This document shows, one piece after another, positions 61,024 through 64,000 of a stretch of DNA of 64,000 bases. The position numbers and the translations under genes are program-made. This DNA is from JBBQED01 sp038320345 (GTDB lineage: Bacteria; Bacteroidota; Bacteroidia; AKYH767-A; OLB10): contig JBBQED010000012.1 in the NCBI GenBank assembly GCA_038320345.1, positions 28,602 to 92,601 on the forward strand, read 5' to 3'. Numbering within the stretch: position 1 is the first letter of the stretch; each line of letters opens with the position of its first letter. The notes beneath the pieces are model-generated. The model saw nothing but the letters and a program-made list of their open reading frames with translations, ran no database searches and was not told where the DNA came from.

Positions 61024-62058
61024 ATGAAAAAAGCATTACTACAAGAAATTCAGCCAGAGGTTAAGCAATTCCTCTCCAAGTATATTAACCTCTCTGCTTC
61101 GGCAACCAGAGTGTTAATGACGACGACGGCATTCAACGTTAAAAATGTTGATGAGAATTCCAGTAGTGCAATTGTTAATCTGAAAAAAGTAAATGACATA
61201 CGTTTCGTAAATAAATTTCAGGAAGCCGTAAATGAGAAACTTCCCATGGGAGGTTATTATATTGGTATTGTTGAAACACAAGAGCAACGCAGAAAAAGAT
61301 TATTAAGTAAATTTTTTCCTGGTATCGCTCATTTGTATTTCTTTTTCGATTTTATTTTTAAGCGTGTCTTTCCAAAACTACCTTTCTTTAAAAAAGTTTA
61401 TTTCTTTGTTACCAATGGAAGGAATCGTGTAATGTCGAAAGCTGAAACTTTGGGACGTTTGGTTTCTTGTGGTTTCAGAATTGTAGATGTTAAAGTAATT
61501 GATAACCTCACTTATTTTGTTGGAAGAAAAGAAAAAGCACCTTTCTATGATTTGAATCCTTCCTACGGTCCATTATTCGCCATGAATAGGATTGGAAAAG
61601 ATGGAAAACTTATAAAAGTGTTTAAGTTCCGTACTATGTATCCTTTTGCTGAGTATTTGCAAGAATATATTTACGAGCAGAACAAACTTGCAGAGGGAGG
61701 AAAGTTTGCTGATGATTTCAGAGTTACTGCATGGGGTCAATTTTTAAGGAAATTCTGGCTCGACGAATTACCCATGATCATCAATCTCTTTAAAGGGGAT
61801 ATCAAAATTGTTGGAGTTCGTCCACTGAGCCGACATTACTATTCCCTGTATTCAAAAGAATTGCAAGAGAAACGAATCTTTTCTAAGCCTGGATTACTTC
61901 CTCCGTTCTATGTAGATATGCCAAGAACTCTGGAAGAAATTATTGAATCAGAATTACGTTACCTGCGTTCTTATGAAAAGAGTCCACTGTTAACGGATTG
62001 CAAATACTTCTTTAGTATTTTTTATTCTATCGTAATCCGCAAAGCAAGAAGTAATTAA
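61024..62058 (+). CDS. Sugar transferase (bacterial_transf) with atypical N-terminal half
   Basis: 344 residues. The C-terminal half is the polyisoprenyl-phosphate hexose-1-phosphate transferase core: LIKVFKFRTMYPFAEYLQEY, DDFRVTAWGQFLRKFWLDELPMIINLFKGDIKIVGVRPLSRHYY (in pieces, ~235-285). Such enzymes start exopolysaccharide or glycan assembly. The N-terminal ~170 residues have no clear transmembrane anchor of the usual kind, apart from a hydrophobic aromatic stretch (IAHLYFFFDFIFKRVF). They end in a methyltransferase-like segment (LGRLVSCGFRIVDVKVIDNLTYFVGR). It converges with the exosortase operon, and EPS genes are known companions of exosortases. Confidence 0.83.
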   Translation: MKKALLQEIQPEVKQFLSKYINLSASATRVLMTTTAFNVKNVDENSSSAIVNLKKVNDIRFVNKFQEAVNEKLPMGGYYIGIVETQEQRRKRLLSKFFPGIAHLYFFFDFIFKRVFPKLPFFKKVYFFVTNGRNRVMSKAETLGRLVSCGFRIVDVKVIDNLTYFVGRKEKAPFYDLNPSYGPLFAMNRIGKDGKLIKVFKFRTMYPFAEYLQEYIYEQNKLAEGGKFADDFRVTAWGQFLRKFWLDELPMIINLFKGDIKIVGVRPLSRHYYSLYSKELQEKRIFSKPGLLPPFYVDMPRTLEEIIESELRYLRSYEKSPLLTDCKYFFSIFYSIVIRKARSN

Positions 62059-62169
62059 TTCCGGAGGTATTCCGTTTTAAAGAGTCCTGCAAAAATTTCC
62101 TGAATACACATCTTGTCCTTCTGATGAATAATCAATATTCAGAAAGTATTTTTGTAAGCAGAAGTATTT

Positions 62170-62658
62170 TTATTTTTCGATATGCCAGCCAAGCTTTTCA
62201 GCAAATACAAATAAGGCGGCTAGGATCATGAGGATAAAGGGAGATAAAAACAGATCTTCCAAATAATGTGAAAGTCCGAAACTTAAATGGTATTGGAAAC
62301 CTGCATTTCCTAACATGATCAAAATAAAACATAATAGGATATAGGAGAGATAAAGCACTCCCGTTAATTTTGTGTAAAATACATTTCGAAATCCGAGCTG
62401 AATGACCGCTGTTGAAATCGCCGTGAAGAGTAAACTATAGAACAAAGAGGATTGTAATTTCGGGGATAGATTTAATCCGAACAAACCACCGAGTTCTCTT
62501 TTGAAATCAGTAGCAGCAATACGAGGATATTTATTGATGAAATGAAAATAATCATGAATGTTAAAAACCAGCAGGTGACGTTCGCGCATAAATCCCAACC
62601 ATATTAGCAGTATTATGCAAAATAGAATTGCAATAGCGCGAAATATTTTCATCGACAT
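62170..62658 (-). CDS. Exosortase-associated membrane protein
   Basis: 162 residues with five membrane helices (IAILFCIILLIWLGFM, LFYSLLFTAISTAVIQL, VLYLSYILLCFILIML, then LYFAEKLGW-type end). It carries the RHLLVFNIHDYFHFINKYPR segment and DLFLSPFILMILAALFVFAEKLGWH. This resembles the small protein that accompanies the flavobacterial exosortase F type. It starts 5 bases after the exosortase stop, so the two form an operon. Its function is unknown; a partner in substrate handling is inferred. Confidence 0.72.
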   Translation of the reverse strand: MSMKIFRAIAILFCIILLIWLGFMRERHLLVFNIHDYFHFINKYPRIAATDFKRELGGLFGLNLSPKLQSSLFYSLLFTAISTAVIQLGFRNVFYTKLTGVLYLSYILLCFILIMLGNAGFQYHLSFGLSHYLEDLFLSPFILMILAALFVFAEKLGWHIEK

Positions 62659-62663
62659 TTAAG

Positions 62664-63218
62664 CTATGTGGTTTTAGTGCCTGAAAATTTATTCACCCAT
62701 AGCATCCAGATTCCGAAGATACATGCATAAACGATAATCGTAAAAGTATAATGATGATTGAATTCTAGACTTGCAGGATTGTGCAATTGATTCAATGCAA
62801 GAGCAGCAGCACGTATAACATTAATCAAATGAATTAATAAGATTCCAGCAGGTACAAACCAAGCTTTTGTTTTCCAGTTACCAGGAAAGCATAGAATGAA
62901 TCCAGCAAAGAGTGCAAAGAGTTCCATTCCATTACAAGGGTTTCCAACACCTACCATTCCTGTTTGATCTATTCTAACTATTGTTTGCTTCACCCCTGGA
63001 ATAGTATCAGCGGAATAGCCTAATAAGTTGAGGAGCCATGAAGAGTGTACAGCAACTCTTTCATTCAACCAAGCATCCAAACGGCCATCCGGTGCGATAA
63101 TATAATCGTAGCCAATAAACCATACCATATACAAGATAAAAGCAACCACAACGAAACGGATTACTTTCTTATTGGCATCTTTCTTTTTCACTGAAACAGA
63201 ATCATTCGGTGTGTTCAT
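62664..63218 (-). CDS. Exosortase (archaeosortase/exosortase family), short Bacteroidota type
   Basis: 184-residue inner-membrane transpeptidase-like protein with about five helices. All three exosortase active-site positions are visible: Cys95 in GNPCNGMEL, Arg136 in INVIRAAAL and His155/156 in EFNHHYTF. Exosortases cut C-terminal sorting signals (PEP-CTERM-like) and transfer the protein to a cell-surface anchor. It is shorter than XrtA and resembles the XrtF/XrtX-like types of Bacteroidota; the subtype is from memory. Its substrate candidate is encoded just upstream at 63346-63525, and the accompanying protein downstream. Confidence 0.88.
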   Translation of the reverse strand: MNTPNDSVSVKKKDANKKVIRFVVVAFILYMVWFIGYDYIIAPDGRLDAWLNERVAVHSSWLLNLLGYSADTIPGVKQTIVRIDQTGMVGVGNPCNGMELFALFAGFILCFPGNWKTKAWFVPAGILLIHLINVIRAAALALNQLHNPASLEFNHHYTFTIIVYACIFGIWMLWVNKFSGTKTT

Positions 63219-63225
63219 AGTGAAT

Positions 63226-63233
63226 CAAAAATA
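63226..63233 (-). promoter_or_regulatory. Candidate -7 box (TATTTTTG) of the exosortase operon
   Basis: Minus-strand TATTTTTG fits TAnnTTTG and ends 7 bases before the exosortase ATG, so the transcript would be leaderless. No -33 TTTG is seen. Confidence 0.4.
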
Positions 63234-63293
63234 GGTATTGCACATTTGTTTTTTTACGTAATTGGAAATACAGAGGTTGCCTATAAAACAAAA

Positions 63294-63322
63294 AAAACGG
63301 CTAGCGAAGGTGCTAACCGTTT
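63294..63322 (-). terminator. Terminator between the PID-CTERM gene and the exosortase operon
   Basis: Stem AAACGGTTAGC / GCTAGCCGTTT (one mismatch) with T8 on the minus strand, 24 bases after the 59-residue gene. It separates that gene from the exosortase transcript. Confidence 0.85.
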
Positions 63323-63345
63323 AAATTTTTAGTAGAAACAATAAA

Positions 63346-63525
63346 TTATTTCTCTTTGTTTTTGTTTGCAAGTTTTTTTACTCCATAACCAGCCCCTGCG
63401 ATTAACAATGCACTGAGACCCCCATCAATTGGGATGTTTGGGTTGCAATTCTGAGCAAACAGTGGAATCGAAGCCACTACGAACATTGCAACAAGCGGAA
63501 GAGATTTTGTGAGTATGTTTTTCAT
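63346..63525 (-). CDS. 59-residue PID-CTERM-like exosortase substrate
   Basis: Tiny exported protein: signal peptide (KSLPLVAMFVVASIPLFAQ), a ten-residue bridge (NCNPNIPIDGG region) and then a C-terminal sorting signal consisting of the PIDGG motif, a hydrophobic helix (LSALLIAGAGYGV) and a Lys/Arg-rich tail (KKLANKNKEK). This three-part signal matches the PID-CTERM pattern I recall from Bacteroidota. After removal of both ends almost nothing remains, so it may be a minimal substrate or a processed peptide. It has its own promoter (TTG-N19-TATATTTG) and terminator, immediately upstream of the exosortase. Confidence 0.78.
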   Translation of the reverse strand: MKNILTKSLPLVAMFVVASIPLFAQNCNPNIPIDGGLSALLIAGAGYGVKKLANKNKEK

Positions 63526-63563
63526 GAGAATGGGATTTCTGATTTGTGGATATAAATACCTTG

Positions 63564-63593
63564 CAAATATAGGACATTTTCTGAGAAATGCAA
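63564..63593 (-). promoter_or_regulatory. Promoter of the PID-CTERM-like gene
   Basis: On the minus strand TTG (63593-63591), 19 bases, then TATATTTG (63571-63564): the best match to the Bacteroidota TTG/TAnnTTTG consensus in the window. The leader would be about 30 bases. Confidence 0.65.
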
Positions 63594-63821
63594 GCATTTT
63601 CAATTGTTTTTTCCTTTACTGTAGCGGATTTCCGTATATGAGCGGTTTTCATGGGTGAGCCGATTAAAACTATGAAAAATACTACTACCAACCTTCAATG
63701 ATGAACTCCTTCTGAATACCTTTTTCAATAAAAAGTGTCATTCTCCAAGAATATTGATCCCCCGGTTGAATTTGTGGTTATGATTTAATGCGCTTTAAGC
63801 AGAAAAGTGCCGTTAAAAGAG

Positions 63822-63852
63822 AAAAGCCCCGACATTGCTGTCGAGGCTTTTC
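63822..63852 (-). terminator. Terminator of the final T9SS cargo gene
   Basis: Stem AAAAGCCTCGACA / TGTCGGGGCTTTT (one mismatch) with a 4-base loop, 21 bases after the stop codon at 63873. Confidence 0.85.
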
Positions 63853-63872
63853 TTTAAAAGAATTCAGAAGGT

Positions 63873-64000
63873 TTATTCAACCACTAAACGAACTTGTTGA
63901 GTAACGCCATTTGATTCAAGAACCACCATGTAGATACCACCCGCGAGTTGATCGAGGCTAATTTCTTTCATGTTGTTTCCTTCAATAGCAGCACCTTGTT
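63873..64000 (-). CDS. T9SS cargo protein, C-terminal fragment (5' end beyond window)
   Basis: Only the last 42 codons lie in the window: a T9SS type A C-terminal signal with SLDQLAGGIYMVVLESNG and a final QQVRLVVE. The pattern GIYxVxL is that of the sorting domain recognised by the type IX machinery. The body of the protein, and so its function, cannot be seen. A rho-independent terminator follows. Confidence 0.8.
   Translation of the reverse strand, partial: QGAAIEGNNMKEISLDQLAGGIYMVVLESNGVTQQVRLVVE

Larger units (their letters stand above)
63526..63872. other. 347-base region between the sorting-signal gene and the final T9SS gene
   Basis: Holds the promoter of the 59-residue gene (63564-63593) and the terminator of the final T9SS gene (63822-63852). 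The middle has no supported gene; a 9-codon frame at about 63673-63702 is too short to call. Confidence 0.5.

Noticed and set aside
63425..63691. 88-residue open frame on the minus strand
   Set aside because: It is out of frame with the sorting-signal gene, rich in unlikely residues and covers that gene's promoter.

Overview
The window looks like a chromosomal stretch of an AT-rich Bacteroidota, probably uncultured. The lineage markers are type IX secretion (a PorT-like protein and three proteins with T9SS type A C-terminal signals), a TonB receptor with an N-terminal carboxypeptidase-regulatory-like domain, DUF4249, DUF4476, DUF4159 and DUF3857 proteins, a DAHP synthase fused to chorismate mutase, a Nif3 protein next to a zinc-ribbon protein, and repeated TAnnTTTG promoter boxes of the Bacteroidota type. 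I see no tRNA, rRNA, CRISPR array, insertion sequence or phage module. Nearly all of it is tightly packed protein-coding DNA.

Layout. 1-5.0 kb: 5'-truncated sodium:solute symporter, NfeD-type membrane protease, secreted LysM/RlpA-like protein, proline dehydrogenase. 5.2-8.6 kb: aromatic amino-acid operon (DAHP synthase-chorismate mutase, aroB, aroA). 8.6-12.6 kb, minus strand: overlapping operon of an ADP-heptose kinase-type protein, ubiE, porT and an FAD oxidoreductase. 12.7-16.3 kb: aspartate aminotransferase, a small membrane protein and a methylmalonyl-CoA mutase-family catalytic subunit. 16.4-24.6 kb: a likely operon of four exported proteins (TPR, giant TPR/MORN repeat, two DUF3857/transglutaminase-like). 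24.6-27.4 kb: FtsB/DivIC-like protein, ABC-2 permease with a LolA-like protein, NTF2-like secreted protein. 27.7-30.1 kb: PadR-PspC pair with a perfect palindrome over its promoter. 30.2-37.3 kb: GH114-like lipoprotein, tRNA methyltransferase, a TPR histidine kinase that ends before its ATPase domain, saccharopine dehydrogenase-like enzyme, DUF4476, DUF423 and a lipoprotein.

37.3-48.3 kb is mostly housekeeping: pckA, rsmE, DUF4159, a small His/Cys-containing secreted protein with a TonB receptor, an RNA methyltransferase, a CdsZ-like zinc ribbon protein, Nif3, lpxK and purine nucleoside phosphorylase. 48.4-56.6 kb: two T9SS cargo proteins, a Nudix hydrolase, and a paired propeller-type sensor kinase and LytTR response regulator. 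56.8-60.7 kb: dnaK, a DUF4249 lipoprotein and a LysE exporter. 61.0-63.6 kb: the most interesting locus, with a sugar transferase, an exosortase, its companion membrane protein and a 59-residue PID-CTERM-like protein that is almost entirely a sorting signal. The window ends inside another T9SS cargo gene.

The genes converge on the cell envelope: two surface-sorting routes (T9SS and exosortase), lipid A and heptose steps for the LPS to which T9SS cargo is anchored, and several exported repeat proteins. The best candidates for a less-described system are the exosortase mini-locus, the MORN/transglutaminase operon, and the PadR operator.
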